Shown one piece after another: positions 6,648-14,752 of a stretch of 64,000 nucleotides of DNA. The notes under the pieces were generated by a model that worked only from the letters and a program-made list of their open reading frames with translations, was not told the origin of the DNA and made no database searches. How positions within the stretch are numbered: the stretch's first letter is position 1; each line of letters starts with the position of its first letter. The stretch is taken from NCBI RefSeq assembly GCF_026768455.1, contig NZ_JAPPVQ010000013.1, positions 62,001-126,000 on the forward strand, in the 5' to 3' direction. A program made the position numbers and the translations under genes. Source of the stretch: Candidatus Nitrosotenuis cloacae. GTDB lineage: Archaea > Thermoproteota > Nitrososphaeria > Nitrososphaerales > Nitrosopumilaceae.

Positions 6648-7580
6648 CTACCTTGTGCCATCTATTTTTTTTACCAGTTTTTGTAGATATTTTGTGAAGT
6701 CATTCACGAATCGATCAAACACCTTGTCGTTAAATTTCTCAATCAGCAGACTCTTTTCTGTTCCCCAATCAAACATGTTCCCCTTTTCCAAAAGTCGCTT
6801 TTTCTCGTCAAAATTCCTTCTGAATCTCTCGTAATGCTTCAATGCATAATTGATTTTTGGAATGACGCATTTTTCGACATCTTTAGGTTGTATTTTCAAT
6901 TTCTTTGAAACGAAGAATATATCGACGAAATCTCTTGCTTTTACCGCCCTTCTTGTCATCAATGCCCTTATCTTTTCACTAAGAATCTCTTTCGCGCTGT
7001 AAACTTCAAACGGCACAGCTGACGCGTATATCGGATATTCCCTGAATAGGCCCTCAAGTTTTGGGTTCTTGCCTTTGACAAGGCTCTTCAATCTCCCTTT
7101 TCTGGGTTTCAGGCACAAGATGTCAACAAAATTTATCTGAACTTTCAATAGCTTTCTGTCTTTCAGTATGGAGTCATACCAGACCTTGAACGTGCATACT
7201 CTTCCTCGACTGATCAGTTCTACGTAATCTCTGTTTTCCTTATCCAACTTGAAGTCAAGACCTCGCTTGCTGGCTATTTTTTCAAGAATCTTGCCTGTTT
7301 TTTCAATGATTCCAGACAAGTCTCTGTTGACATGACCTCCTGTCTTTCCGGCGAATCTGGACTGATCCTTCCACGTGAAGTCGATGTCCTCCGAGAACCT
7401 CAGATATCCTATGTAGTTCTTTATCAGACATGTGCCTCCCTTGAAAAGGAAATTTTCTGAAAAGAATGTTTCCTTGGAAAGGTCTGACAACACTAGGTGT
7501 AGCAGTATGTCTTTTTCTATCATTTCCTTTCGCTCGATTCCTTTTAGATCTGCAATTTTGTCCACAAAATCCATCATCAT
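6648..7580 (-). CDS. abiEii: AbiEii-family nucleotidyltransferase toxin
   Basis: 310 residues of the type IV toxin-antitoxin / abortive-infection nucleotidyltransferase. The polymerase-beta-type active site is visible: FLFKGGTCL (GG[ST]), then RFSEDIDF (DxD) near residue 65, a later central basic region, and KARDFVDIFF (the RDxxD motif IV) near residue 217. Family members transfer nucleotides, in known cases to the 3' end of tRNAs, and halt growth or block phage. It overlaps the antitoxin gene by 4 bases (ATGA), so translation is coupled. The coding DNA is more AT-rich than the flanking core genes. Confidence 0.9.
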   Translation of the reverse strand: MMMDFVDKIADLKGIERKEMIEKDILLHLVLSDLSKETFFSENFLFKGGTCLIKNYIGYLRFSEDIDFTWKDQSRFAGKTGGHVNRDLSGIIEKTGKILEKIASKRGLDFKLDKENRDYVELISRGRVCTFKVWYDSILKDRKLLKVQINFVDILCLKPRKGRLKSLVKGKNPKLEGLFREYPIYASAVPFEVYSAKEILSEKIRALMTRRAVKARDFVDIFFVSKKLKIQPKDVEKCVIPKINYALKHYERFRRNFDEKKRLLEKGNMFDWGTEKSLLIEKFNDKVFDRFVNDFTKYLQKLVKKIDGTR

Positions 7581-8218
7581 TTATTCATCGTCTCCGCTAT
7601 GTTTGCGACTGTTTTTGGATAATTTTTGGAATATTTCCTGATCTTTTCCCTGGAGGTGTTTTCTGCCCATTCTGACACATCCATTTCCGCCCTCATTGCG
7701 TCTTTACCTTCCTGAGTCATCAGGTAAATGAAATCAAGAATGGTTTTTTCTGGATCAGAGTAAGGCAGCATTGTGTTTTTTGATCTTATCACACCAAAAC
7801 TCAGCAACGACGGTGAGATTTTTACAAATCGGAACTTGTATCCGGAAATGGTGACTGGCTTGGCACGGAACAATGAATCGCTGATAACCTCGTCGATTGT
7901 AAAGTATTCGTGTGTCATATTGTTAAGTTTCAGCGCAGTATGCAATCCAAAATACCAGTTCTTTACACCCTTCAGCTCGAGCCCCTTTGCTACAAGCTCT
8001 AGATGGCTGTACTTACTCTTCTTCATCTTTGCTTCTTCCAGTGACTTGATATAGAATATTCCACGAAATATTCTCACAACATACTTCATCTTCAGAAGAT
8101 AGTGGATAGCCGAATCGTACTTCAGTTTGAATAGCTTGCAGTACTCTTTTAGGTCCTTAGAAGTCACAAACTCCTTTTTCTCTAACCATAATTTCTCTAG
8201 TAATACGGTCGTTTTCAT
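7577..8218 (-). CDS. abiEi: AbiEi-family antitoxin / transcriptional repressor
   Basis: 213 residues. The N-terminal winged-helix segment (KEFVTSKDLKEYCKLFKL, then MKYVVRIFRGIFYIK) is followed by the AbiEi_4-type domain, with FGLHTALKLNN, VTISGYKFRF, and the signature YSDPEKTILDFIY near residue 156. AbiEi proteins neutralise AbiEii indirectly and repress their own promoter by binding repeats there. Matching palindromes are present directly upstream (8221-8296). It is the first gene of the two-gene operon. Confidence 0.88.
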   Translation of the reverse strand: MKTTVLLEKLWLEKKEFVTSKDLKEYCKLFKLKYDSAIHYLLKMKYVVRIFRGIFYIKSLEEAKMKKSKYSHLELVAKGLELKGVKNWYFGLHTALKLNNMTHEYFTIDEVISDSLFRAKPVTISGYKFRFVKISPSLLSFGVIRSKNTMLPYSDPEKTILDFIYLMTQEGKDAMRAEMDVSEWAENTSREKIRKYSKNYPKTVANIAETMNK

Positions 8219-8220
8219 CT

Positions 8221-8296
8221 TATATCACTACCTACCATAAAATGGTACCTTCTGATATATATCATAATCCACCACAATATGGTATCTTGTGATATA
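8221..8296. promoter_or_regulatory. AbiE promoter with nested palindromes (candidate AbiEi operators)
   Basis: Two 15-base near-palindromes, TACCATAAAATGGTA (8233-8247) and CACCACAATATGGTA (8270-8284), match at 12 of 15 positions and are 37 bases apart. Each is followed by a CT-TNTGATATAT stretch; the first such stretch forms the perfect palindrome TGATATATATCA (8253-8264). The whole region is bracketed by TATATCAC (8221-8228) and its complement GTGATATA (8289-8296). This is the place and style expected for cooperative autorepression by AbiEi. Confidence 0.7.
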
Positions 8297-8298
8297 TG

Positions 8299-8515
8299 AC
8301 GTTTTACTGGCTTAAATCTATGCCTTAGACATAGCGGAATCTCACACCCGTAACCTAGTTCTTATCACGTCCAACATCTGGATGGTAAACTGTACTACAT
8401 TTGTGGCAATTTCGTCAAGGACAAGAGATTCTGTCCTAATGCAAGTTCTTCCATTTCAGATTAGAGAACGCGTCCATTCTCGACTATTGGGGATCGAATC
8501 TAGGAGGAAAAGCTA
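8299..8515. other. gene-poor stretch with a possible decayed coding remnant
   Basis: No intact gene is seen. One plus-strand frame reads HLDGKLYYICGNF then VKDKRFCPN before a stop (about 8377-8465), a CxnC pattern that could be a scrap of a zinc-binding protein or transposase. Short inverted repeats such as CTATG/CATAG (8320-8336) occur. The stretch lies inside the repeat-bounded island and is probably degraded mobile-element or gene debris. Confidence 0.3.
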
Positions 8516-8677
8516 TAGTTCTGTTAGGTATACAAAACTCAATTGAAGGACAAATCAAACACAGGAAATCCTTCGATAGTGCAAGGGACACAAACCTTGG
8601 ATAGGGCCCCTCGAGGATCTTTTACTATTGAAAGGACATTGGACCTGTACAACTACAAGGAAAGGGTGAAACACAAT
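8516..8677 (+). repeat. direct repeat, right copy (flanks AbiE module)
   Basis: The first 87 bases are identical to 6257-6343, and 8620-8677 resembles 6400-6456. The offset between copies is 2259 bases, with the AbiE operon between them. This copy lacks the roughly 40-base inner segment of the left copy and has one extra A in CTATTGAAAGGACATT, so the reading frame differs. No terminal inverted repeats or transposase gene are seen with either copy. Confidence 0.85.
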
Positions 8678-8801
8678 TGGAAAAAGAAACAACCACACGT
8701 TGCAAACAAATGAAAATAAAGCTAATCTGGACTTCCATATGTAAGCCATTTAAAAATGATCTACTGGCATCTTTATTAGCCTAAAATTTTACTTTCAGAC
8801 A

Positions 8802-11312
8802 TTGCGGTTTTTACTGGCTTCTATATTTCTGGTGTTTTTACTCGTAAACTCTGTGACGTTTACAAATTTTGCATTCGCATATGAGAAAGAAAACCATTAC
8901 TGGCTAAAGATTGCGCTGGCGCTGAACTGCGGCTTTACTCTGGATGAGGCAAGGCTGATTGGAATCGGCGACTTTAGCATAGACGAAGACCCAGATACGC
9001 AGCCAGTCCGCTCAGGCTCTGATCAGAGCAACCCGAAATGGAAGTGGCACGCACTGCCCACTGAGAATCCTGACACTGACAAGAACGCAGTATCCAAGGG
9101 GAACCAGCAGATAAAACAAAGACAGCACGAGCTGTACGAGCGCGCAATGAACGAAAAAAACACGCCGCTCAAACTATTCAAGTTCGGCCAATACCTCCAC
9201 TACCAGGAAGACAAGTGGAGCCATTGGGGATATACTACTGGAATGGGGCACGCAGTGCCAAACATAACTCCTGGAATGGATAGCCCTGATGAAACACACG
9301 CAAATCCAGAGTCGTACCGCTACATGGTCTTTGACAGCATGGTAAATCTTGGCAAGCTGGCAAAATCACTTGGCAAGGACACCGCATGCGTATCGGATCT
9401 GGTTCCACTTGATACGTACAAATCTGCGCCAGAGTACGGCAAGGACTTTCCATGGTTTAGCCCGCAGGAGATAAAGCGCGCAAAGGATCCAGAAAAGTTC
9501 AAAAAATCTGTAGACTGGCACCTCGCAGACTGGGGCAAGACCGCTCTGATAAACGAGGTGATCATAGTATCTGATGATAGTGGAGACGACGGTGTCACCG
9601 ATTCATTTGTCTCATACATTGCCAAAAAGACAGGCGTCTCAAAGTCGGACATTGCAAAAAAGTACGACTATTTACATGTCGACATTGACGAGTCTGGCAA
9701 CACCAAAAAACTCCCTGACAATCTGATAAAATCGGTCGCGCCAAAACATAGCAAGACCTCTGACTCTAAAGCAAAGATTCCAAGCACAGACAAGGTCGTA
9801 AAAAACGCCAAGCTACCGCAAGCCGGCTTGGACCAGATCAAGTCATTTTACAAAATCAACACGCAGATCCAAAAGGTCGCAACCCTACTCTACAAGACAA
9901 ACGACGCGGAGGCCAAAACACTCAAGGGATTTTTGAGTGACACCAAGGGAATTTACAGTAAAACCAAGAACCCGGACGCACAAAAATTGGCACAAAAAAT
10001 AGAAAAACAGCTCAAGGACGCAGATTCTGATAAAAAGAATCTAGCCAAGCATGAGAGCCAGTCAAAGCAGCTGGTGCAGCAAGTCGCAAAAATAGCAACA
10101 AGCAACGGAATCAAAAAATCCGAACTGGACAAGACGGTAAAGGAAGCCAAGCAAAAAGATTCGCCAAAAAATCCAAAGCTAAAAGATGGCAAGGGCTCTC
10201 AGTTGGATCATGGCGCCATTGGTTCCGGATTACTGTCGTTTGATGAAACTGACGAATTAGCAAGAATACTCTTTGACGCTCCAACAGAATCAGACAAGCA
10301 GGATCAAAAGTACATTAAACGCGCCTATGAGCACATGAAAAAGGAGTTAGAAGTCACAATGGACCAAGACGCTCCTCCAGAGTCAATACTTGACGACGTT
10401 GACACTGAAATTCGCGGCCCCGACACAAACGAGCTAAAGCCAAGCAAGGAATCCAAAGACACCAACCAGAACCAAGCCCCACCGGAGTCAATACTTGACG
10501 ACGTAGATGTCTTGGGGCCTGACGCGCGTGCACCAAAGTCGGATCAGGGCCTCAAGCACGGCGAGGTCGTGCCTGGACTGGGGCGATACGGAATTGACTG
10601 GGGCGACACGCGCGAAGACATGATAAACATGGCCAATCAGCAGTATGACGAATTACAAAAGCAGCTGGAGGATCAAACAATACTGTTTGATATTCAGAGC
10701 CGGCTAAATGATCTAAAACAGAAAATAGTGATAGAAAAGCCAAAGACCGAATCGGTAATCCAAAAAAATCCTGCCAAATTACCGGACGCAAAACCTGCTG
10801 AGACAAAGCCGGCAGAGCCAAAGCAAACCAACACAAAGCCGGCACTTACCATACCAAAGCAGGTGACACAGGAGGCAACCGGGCCATCCGGCGCAAGCGT
10901 GGCCTACTCGGTATCAGCCCAAGACCGAGAGGACGGTGCCATCACTCCTACATGCGATCATCCGTCCGGCTCTACGTTCCCAATTGGTACAACCTCGGTA
11001 ACGTGCACCGTAAAGGACTCTCACAACAATTCCGTTTCTGGCTCCTTTACAGTGACCGTCAGGGACACCACTCCTCCAAACATCCCGGCATTTCAGCCGA
11101 CGGAGGGAGTGCGTGACGAAACAGGAGTGCAGGTATTCTTTACTGTGGTTGCAAATGACCTAGTTGACGGCGAGGTTCCGGCAACCTGCAACTATCCGTC
11201 GGGCTACAAGTTCCCAGTTGGGAAAACGGTCTTGACCTGTACTGCATCTGATTCCCGTGGAAACCAGTCGTCACGATCGCTTGAAATCACAGTAACGATA
11301 ACAGAGTCCTGA
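8802..11312 (+). CDS. secreted phospholipase C/nuclease-like N-domain plus HYR-repeat protein
   Basis: 836 residues from TTG 8802 with a signal peptide (LLASIFLVFLLVNSVTF..AFA). Residues about 27-200 resemble zinc-dependent phospholipase C/S1-P1-type helical domains: ENHYWLKIALAL, HALPTEN, and a His/Asp-rich HYQEDKWSHWGY followed by GHAVPN. The zinc ligands cannot be proven by eye. The middle is a long Lys/Asp-rich, coiled-coil-like region (about 290-480). A duplicated APPESILDDVD unit follows (about 523 and 558). Two HYR-like Ig repeats (about 700-755 and 765-830) each contain paired Cys and the PIGTTSVTCTV or PVGKTVLTCTA signature. No C-terminal anchor is seen, so it is probably released or surface-bound. 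Confidence 0.7.
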   Translation: MRFLLASIFLVFLLVNSVTFTNFAFAYEKENHYWLKIALALNCGFTLDEARLIGIGDFSIDEDPDTQPVRSGSDQSNPKWKWHALPTENPDTDKNAVSKGNQQIKQRQHELYERAMNEKNTPLKLFKFGQYLHYQEDKWSHWGYTTGMGHAVPNITPGMDSPDETHANPESYRYMVFDSMVNLGKLAKSLGKDTACVSDLVPLDTYKSAPEYGKDFPWFSPQEIKRAKDPEKFKKSVDWHLADWGKTALINEVIIVSDDSGDDGVTDSFVSYIAKKTGVSKSDIAKKYDYLHVDIDESGNTKKLPDNLIKSVAPKHSKTSDSKAKIPSTDKVVKNAKLPQAGLDQIKSFYKINTQIQKVATLLYKTNDAEAKTLKGFLSDTKGIYSKTKNPDAQKLAQKIEKQLKDADSDKKNLAKHESQSKQLVQQVAKIATSNGIKKSELDKTVKEAKQKDSPKNPKLKDGKGSQLDHGAIGSGLLSFDETDELARILFDAPTESDKQDQKYIKRAYEHMKKELEVTMDQDAPPESILDDVDTEIRGPDTNELKPSKESKDTNQNQAPPESILDDVDVLGPDARAPKSDQGLKHGEVVPGLGRYGIDWGDTREDMINMANQQYDELQKQLEDQTILFDIQSRLNDLKQKIVIEKPKTESVIQKNPAKLPDAKPAETKPAEPKQTNTKPALTIPKQVTQEATGPSGASVAYSVSAQDREDGAITPTCDHPSGSTFPIGTTSVTCTVKDSHNNSVSGSFTVTVRDTTPPNIPAFQPTEGVRDETGVQVFFTVVANDLVDGEVPATCNYPSGYKFPVGKTVLTCTASDSRGNQSSRSLEITVTITES

Positions 11313-11409
11313 CTACAATAAGTGAGATGGCAGAGTTCTGATGGCGTAGCAAAACGTGCATGAACAACCGATTCGTAATATTTATCAACATGTTGGCAAG
11401 TTGTTGCTC

Positions 11410-12213
11410 ATGATAAAACCCGTCTTCTTTATCCTGATTGCCAGTATTATGCTGCTGTCAACATTTACCCAGGCCAGTCTTGTATCTGCTGTACCTAATG
11501 AGAAACTATCAGTACCCAAGCACGCACTTGAGATTGCACCCGGGATATACCATCTGGGACAAGCAAAAGACAAGGATGGAAAAATAGTTGAAGGAATAAT
11601 GATTATCGACTACAAGAGCGGAAGTGCAAAACCGTCGGGAGTGGGCGGAGGTAAGAGTAGCCCGACCTTGTGTTATTCATTTTTGGCAAGCGGCGCAAAA
11701 TGGAAGGCCCAGGAACCATGGGTGATCAACCCGTCAAACAACGAGGGACTGGATTCGACGTTTGTATTTACCAACACCGCAGCAAACATCCAGAAATGGG
11801 AGGCTGCTGGAGCAGGCGACATATTCGGAGAGGGAAGCCAAACGACATCGGCACTATCTGCTGACGAGATTGCCCCTGACGGAGTCAACGAGGTCTACTT
11901 TGGAATAATTGACGACCCAAATACAATAGCAGTAACCATAGTCTGGGGCGTCTTTAGCGGCCCTGTAAAGCACAGATACCTCAGCGAGTGGGATCAGGTG
12001 TTTGATGAGGACTCGTTTGACTGGAGCTCAAGCGGCGAGGCAGGCAAAATGGACTTTGAGAATATCTCCACACACGAAATAGGGCATGCATTTGGAATGG
12101 GACACCCAAGCAGCTGTGCAGAAGAGACAATGTACGCATATGCGTCAAACGGCGAAACCAAGAAGCGTGATCTAAACTCTGGCGACATTGCCGGAATCAG
12201 TGCCTTATACTAG
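11410..12213 (+). CDS. secreted matrixin-like zinc metalloprotease (M10-type)
   Basis: 267 residues from ATG 11410. AATATTTA at 11382-11389 gives leaderless spacing, although the frame is open from 11356. A hydrophobic signal (FFILIASIMLLSTFTQASLVSA) precedes the catalytic region. HEIGHAFGMGHP matches the HExxHxxGxxH zincin motif, and ETMYAYA is the Met-turn; both are hallmarks of matrixins. A short pro-like segment (LEIAPGIYHLGQ) follows the signal, but a cysteine switch is not evident. It follows the HYR protein on the same strand after about 100 bases. A role in processing surface proteins or external peptides is inference. Confidence 0.85.
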   Translation: MIKPVFFILIASIMLLSTFTQASLVSAVPNEKLSVPKHALEIAPGIYHLGQAKDKDGKIVEGIMIIDYKSGSAKPSGVGGGKSSPTLCYSFLASGAKWKAQEPWVINPSNNEGLDSTFVFTNTAANIQKWEAAGAGDIFGEGSQTTSALSADEIAPDGVNEVYFGIIDDPNTIAVTIVWGVFSGPVKHRYLSEWDQVFDEDSFDWSSSGEAGKMDFENISTHEIGHAFGMGHPSSCAEETMYAYASNGETKKRDLNSGDIAGISALY

Positions 12214-12215
12214 AC

Positions 12216-12243
12216 TCTGCACATCAGAAAGCCGTAGTGCAGA
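12216..12243 (+). terminator. stem-loop after the metalloprotease gene
   Basis: TCTGCAC (12216-12222) pairs with GTGCAGA (12237-12243) three bases after the stop. It is followed by AT-rich DNA without a strong T run. A second perfect palindrome, GCAGATATCTGC, lies at 12293-12304. Together they fill the 154-base gap before the next small gene. Confidence 0.35.
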
Positions 12244-12367
12244 CATTGTTAAAAATTATGACTAGTCTGATATCCTGACGTTGCATTGCACTGCAGATAT
12301 CTGCTGTTTTCCTGGCTCTGAGAGGCTAATGCGTGTTGTTGTAAAAACCACTCTAGTTTGAAGAAAA

Positions 12368-12553
12368 ATGCAAACTCTTCACAAAGAACAAAAGATTGCA
12401 ATCTCCGTCGGAGTAACTGCGATCCTGGCCGCGATTGGTATTGTAGCGGCATTGATGTCGGTTTCATCCGGCATTGATTCTCCAAAACTGGAGGTTCCCA
12501 TACATGGAAACAACATGCCAGAAATGATCGTGATTCCTGACGAGGCAAACTAA
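12368..12553 (+). CDS. 61-residue single-span membrane protein
   Basis: A short basic N-terminus (MQTLHKEQK) is followed by a helix of about 22 hydrophobic residues (IAISVGVTAILAAIGIVAAL) and a 30-residue outside tail rich in Pro, Ile and Asn, ending in IVIPDEAN. The layout is that of a signal-anchored small protein. It is followed directly by a clear stem-loop terminator, which supports it as the last gene of a transcript. No family is recognised. Confidence 0.55.
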   Translation: MQTLHKEQKIAISVGVTAILAAIGIVAALMSVSSGIDSPKLEVPIHGNNMPEMIVIPDEAN

Positions 12554-12559
12554 TCCCCA

Positions 12560-12585
12560 GTTGGCAAACGCCAACAATTTTTTTT
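12560..12585 (+). terminator. stem-loop with T8 tract
   Basis: GTTGGC-AAAC-GCCAAC (12560-12575) is a 6-bp stem with a 4-base loop, followed by AA and eight T. It lies 7 bases after the stop of the small membrane protein. Archaeal termination mainly needs the T tract, and the stem is an additional cue. Confidence 0.75.
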
Positions 12586-12622
12586 ATCCAAAATATTCGT
12601 GTTTTCCTTGTGCAAAAATCTC

Positions 12623-12860
12623 CGATAATCACGACATCGTATAACTTTACGATGCGAGCGGGAAAGCTCGAACCCTTTAGGGTCGGGAGTATGTCAGACG
12701 CAATCTGCAAATGCTGGATAATGCATGCATCAATCCGACAACTGATCCTGATTATGACTATCACGTCGTATACACAATAAACTTGTGGCACCTGGTGCAT
12801 TCGTACCTGTCTCTGAATCCTGCCATCCTGACCTTGGCCTCATGCGAGCAGGTTTTTTGA
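12623..12860 (+). other. intergenic stretch with tandem hairpins and a 49-codon ORF of doubtful status
   Basis: Two adjacent hairpins can be drawn: CGAGC/GCTCG around GGGAAA, then ACCCT/AGGGT (about 12654-12682). A TATA-like CAAAATATTC lies near 12589-12598. An ORF from ATG 12711 to 12860 encodes 49 residues with a hydrophobic middle (VVYTINLWHLVHSYLSL) and resembles no family I know; a second frame from GTG 12610 is also open. The stretch could hold a small RNA, a short gene or a decayed gene. Confidence 0.25.
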
Positions 12861-12898
12861 TCTATAGACATCCGGTATGATCTGGCGTTCCTTCCAAT

Positions 12899-13858
12899 TT
12901 AGGCTGTCGGAGCTGCAACTGCCTGCGGTTTTATCTCTTGCATGTTCTTGCCGAATTCATCGGGCTCGATAAACGCCCGATACCTGTTCCGTATGGTGAC
13001 CTCCGTGACGCCAGATGCGATAGATATCTCCCTTTGGGACACCTTGACGTTGTATTTCAGACACGAGGCATACAGTGCTGCTGCGGCAAGACCCATCGGA
13101 CCCTTTCCCGCAGTCTCCTCCCTCTCGCTTGCATCCTTTAGCATCTCAAGGGCATACCTCTTTGTCTTCTCGTCAAGCCCTATCTTGCTTGCTATCTTTG
13201 AGATGCAGCTTACCGCATCTATTACCGGCATTCTCAGATCAAGCTCGTTGACTAGCATCCTGTAGCTTTTGGAGATGGACTTTCTTTTCACGTTGAGCTC
13301 ATCAGCAAAGTCGTTCAGCGTCCTTGGCGTACCAGTATCCCTACATGCTGCGTACGTGGCCGCGCCTATGACATCGAGCACGGACCTGCCCCTGACCAAG
13401 CCCTTTCCTGCGGCCTTTCTGTAAATCTGAGCTGCCCTCTCTATTACCGAATCAGATAGTGTGAGCTTGTCCTTCAGCTTGTCAAGTTCCATGAACGCGG
13501 CCCTCAGGCTCCTGCCTGCCTTCTCTTGTGTCTGGCTTCTGCTGTCCCAAATTCTGAGTCGTCGCATGTCCTGCTTCATTGACGCCGAAAGAGACTTGCC
13601 AGCCGCATCCCTGCCTTCGCTGCCTATTGTAGTGGCAAGGCCCCTGTCATGTATTGCAAGCGAGTTTGGTGCACCGGTTCTACTCTTGTCACTTGAGCTG
13701 TCCGCAAAAGAGCGCTGCTCTGCTCGCGGATCCTCGATGCGCTCAACTACTACGTTGCCGCAGTGCTGGCAGAATCTCTCGCCAGTAGATCCATCGGTAA
13801 GCATGAATCCACCACATCTAGTACAACTCCCTTTAACATTCAAAACTTGCATAATCAT
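12899..13858 (-). CDS. tfb: transcription initiation factor TFB (TFIIB homologue)
   Basis: 319 residues. The N-terminal zinc ribbon has CTRCGG and CQHCGN (Cys pairs near 13/16 and 31/34). A B-reader/linker region with DRGLATTIG follows, then two cyclin-like core repeats: AAQIYRKAAGKGLVRGRS with AATYAACRDTG in repeat 1, and AAAALYASC plus the C-terminal HTH SQREISIASGVTEVTIRNRY in repeat 2. It bridges TBP-DNA and RNA polymerase. Members of this phylum usually carry several TFB paralogues, so this one may serve a promoter subset. The Lrp-type sensor gene sits 9 bases upstream, probably in the same operon. Confidence 0.96.
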   Translation of the reverse strand: MIMQVLNVKGSCTRCGGFMLTDGSTGERFCQHCGNVVVERIEDPRAEQRSFADSSSDKSRTGAPNSLAIHDRGLATTIGSEGRDAAGKSLSASMKQDMRRLRIWDSRSQTQEKAGRSLRAAFMELDKLKDKLTLSDSVIERAAQIYRKAAGKGLVRGRSVLDVIGAATYAACRDTGTPRTLNDFADELNVKRKSISKSYRMLVNELDLRMPVIDAVSCISKIASKIGLDEKTKRYALEMLKDASEREETAGKGPMGLAAAALYASCLKYNVKVSQREISIASGVTEVTIRNRYRAFIEPDEFGKNMQEIKPQAVAAPTA

Positions 13859-13867
13859 GATTCCAGC

Positions 13868-14116
13868 TTATTGACTCTGCTTTTCCTTCTCGCTGCCCAT
13901 CAGAGTCAGAGTGGAGCGAATCCTGTCGATTCCTCTAATCTGTGTGGCGATGATCTCCTTTACTATCTCTACTGACGATGCCTCAATCTTTGTTATGATG
14001 TCGTATGCGCCAAACACTCCGCGTGTCTCCTTTATCTTGCTGATTGCCTTTAGCTGTGAGAAGACATTTTCTTCTGCACCAAGCTCGCAATTTATCAAAA
14101 CGTACGCAGTTGTCAT
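13868..14116 (-). CDS. stand-alone Lrp/AsnC ligand-sensing (RAM) domain protein
   Basis: 82 residues: AYVLINCELGAEENVFSQL, then KETRGVFGAYDIITKIEAS and IRGIDRIRSTLTLM. This is the complete alpha-beta RAM/ACT-like fold of Lrp regulators without any HTH. Such orphan domains form oligomers and may sense amino acids or dimerise with full-length Lrp proteins. Position 9 bases before tfb suggests coexpression and a possible role in modulating that factor (inference). The 250 bases upstream contain only promoter-like AT-rich DNA, with CATATATAG near 14239-14248. Confidence 0.88.
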   Translation of the reverse strand: MTTAYVLINCELGAEENVFSQLKAISKIKETRGVFGAYDIITKIEASSVEIVKEIIATQIRGIDRIRSTLTLMGSEKEKQSQ

Positions 14117-14368
14117 TTATTGCATCACCGCATTATCTGTTGTGACGTATTTTCCGGCTGCATTTTTTTTCAAGACACAAAAACTAGCAATTGCAAAATC
14201 GCGTACGTAGTAACTCATGGTATTGTATACCGGTTAACGCATATATAGTGATGCTTTATGTTGCTGATAATTTATTGGCTTTTGTGCCTGATTTCTTGAT
14301 ATTTGTTTGATAAATCAAATTTTGCCTGTACGCCATAAAAACACCTCATCTGACCCCAGTACATTTGT

Positions 14369-14521
14369 CTACTGGGGATTCCAGTGGCAGTCGCAGTTGC
14401 ATCCTTTCTGGCATCTGACCCTCTTGCAGTCCGAGCAGATCTTTCTGCGCCAGTATGTTGAACTCACACCGCTATAATGGCAATTCAACCTAATTAACTC
14501 TGCCAGGTTCTTATGGTACAT
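14369..14521 (-). CDS. 50-residue Cys-rich putative zinc-binding protein
   Basis: The likely start is ATG 14521 (MYHKNLAELIRLN), although the frame opens at 14560. The C-terminal part is dense in ligands: ICSDCKRVRCQKGCNCDCHW, giving six Cys and one His within 20 residues, preceded by basic YWRRK. This could hold one or two zinc ions or bind nucleic acid. It lies divergent to the small zinc-finger genes. Confidence 0.5.
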   Translation of the reverse strand: MYHKNLAELIRLNCHYSGVSSTYWRRKICSDCKRVRCQKGCNCDCHWNPQ

Positions 14522-14644
14522 CCGCGTAGTGTTGTTGCGTAGTAGTGTGAGTTTGCACATCCGTGAGGAAAGACTGAAGTGACTACTCAGCTACGCCTGA
14601 AGACCTTTTACTTGCCTTATATGTCAGTGACGACCTAATTAGGC

Positions 14645-14752
14645 ATGTTTAAAAATTTATTTTCGAAACTGAAACGAAAGCAGGAACTGACTAGTGCAGA
14701 CGCACCAAAAGGTTCTGAAAAAAACACCGAAAAGAAGGAAAATGATCTATAA
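14645..14752 (+). CDS. 35-residue Lys-rich micro-protein
   Basis: It begins MFKNLFSKLKRKQEL with an amphipathic, strongly basic helix, then a Ser/Lys/Glu-rich tail ending EKKENDL. Its last codons overlap the start of the zinc-finger gene by 11 bases, which supports both as genes translated together. The N-terminal helix could bind membrane or nucleic acid. No family is recognised. Confidence 0.45.
   Translation: MFKNLFSKLKRKQELTSADAPKGSEKNTEKKENDL

Noticed and set aside
6257-8677. Complete insertion sequence or composite transposon
   Set aside because: The two copies are direct repeats without visible terminal inverted repeats, target duplications or a transposase frame, so only a repeat-flanked module is claimed.
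12249-12800. 183-codon minus-strand open frame
   Set aside because: It runs through a terminator, the small membrane gene and intergenic DNA, has no coherent domain pattern, and is best explained as a chance frame.
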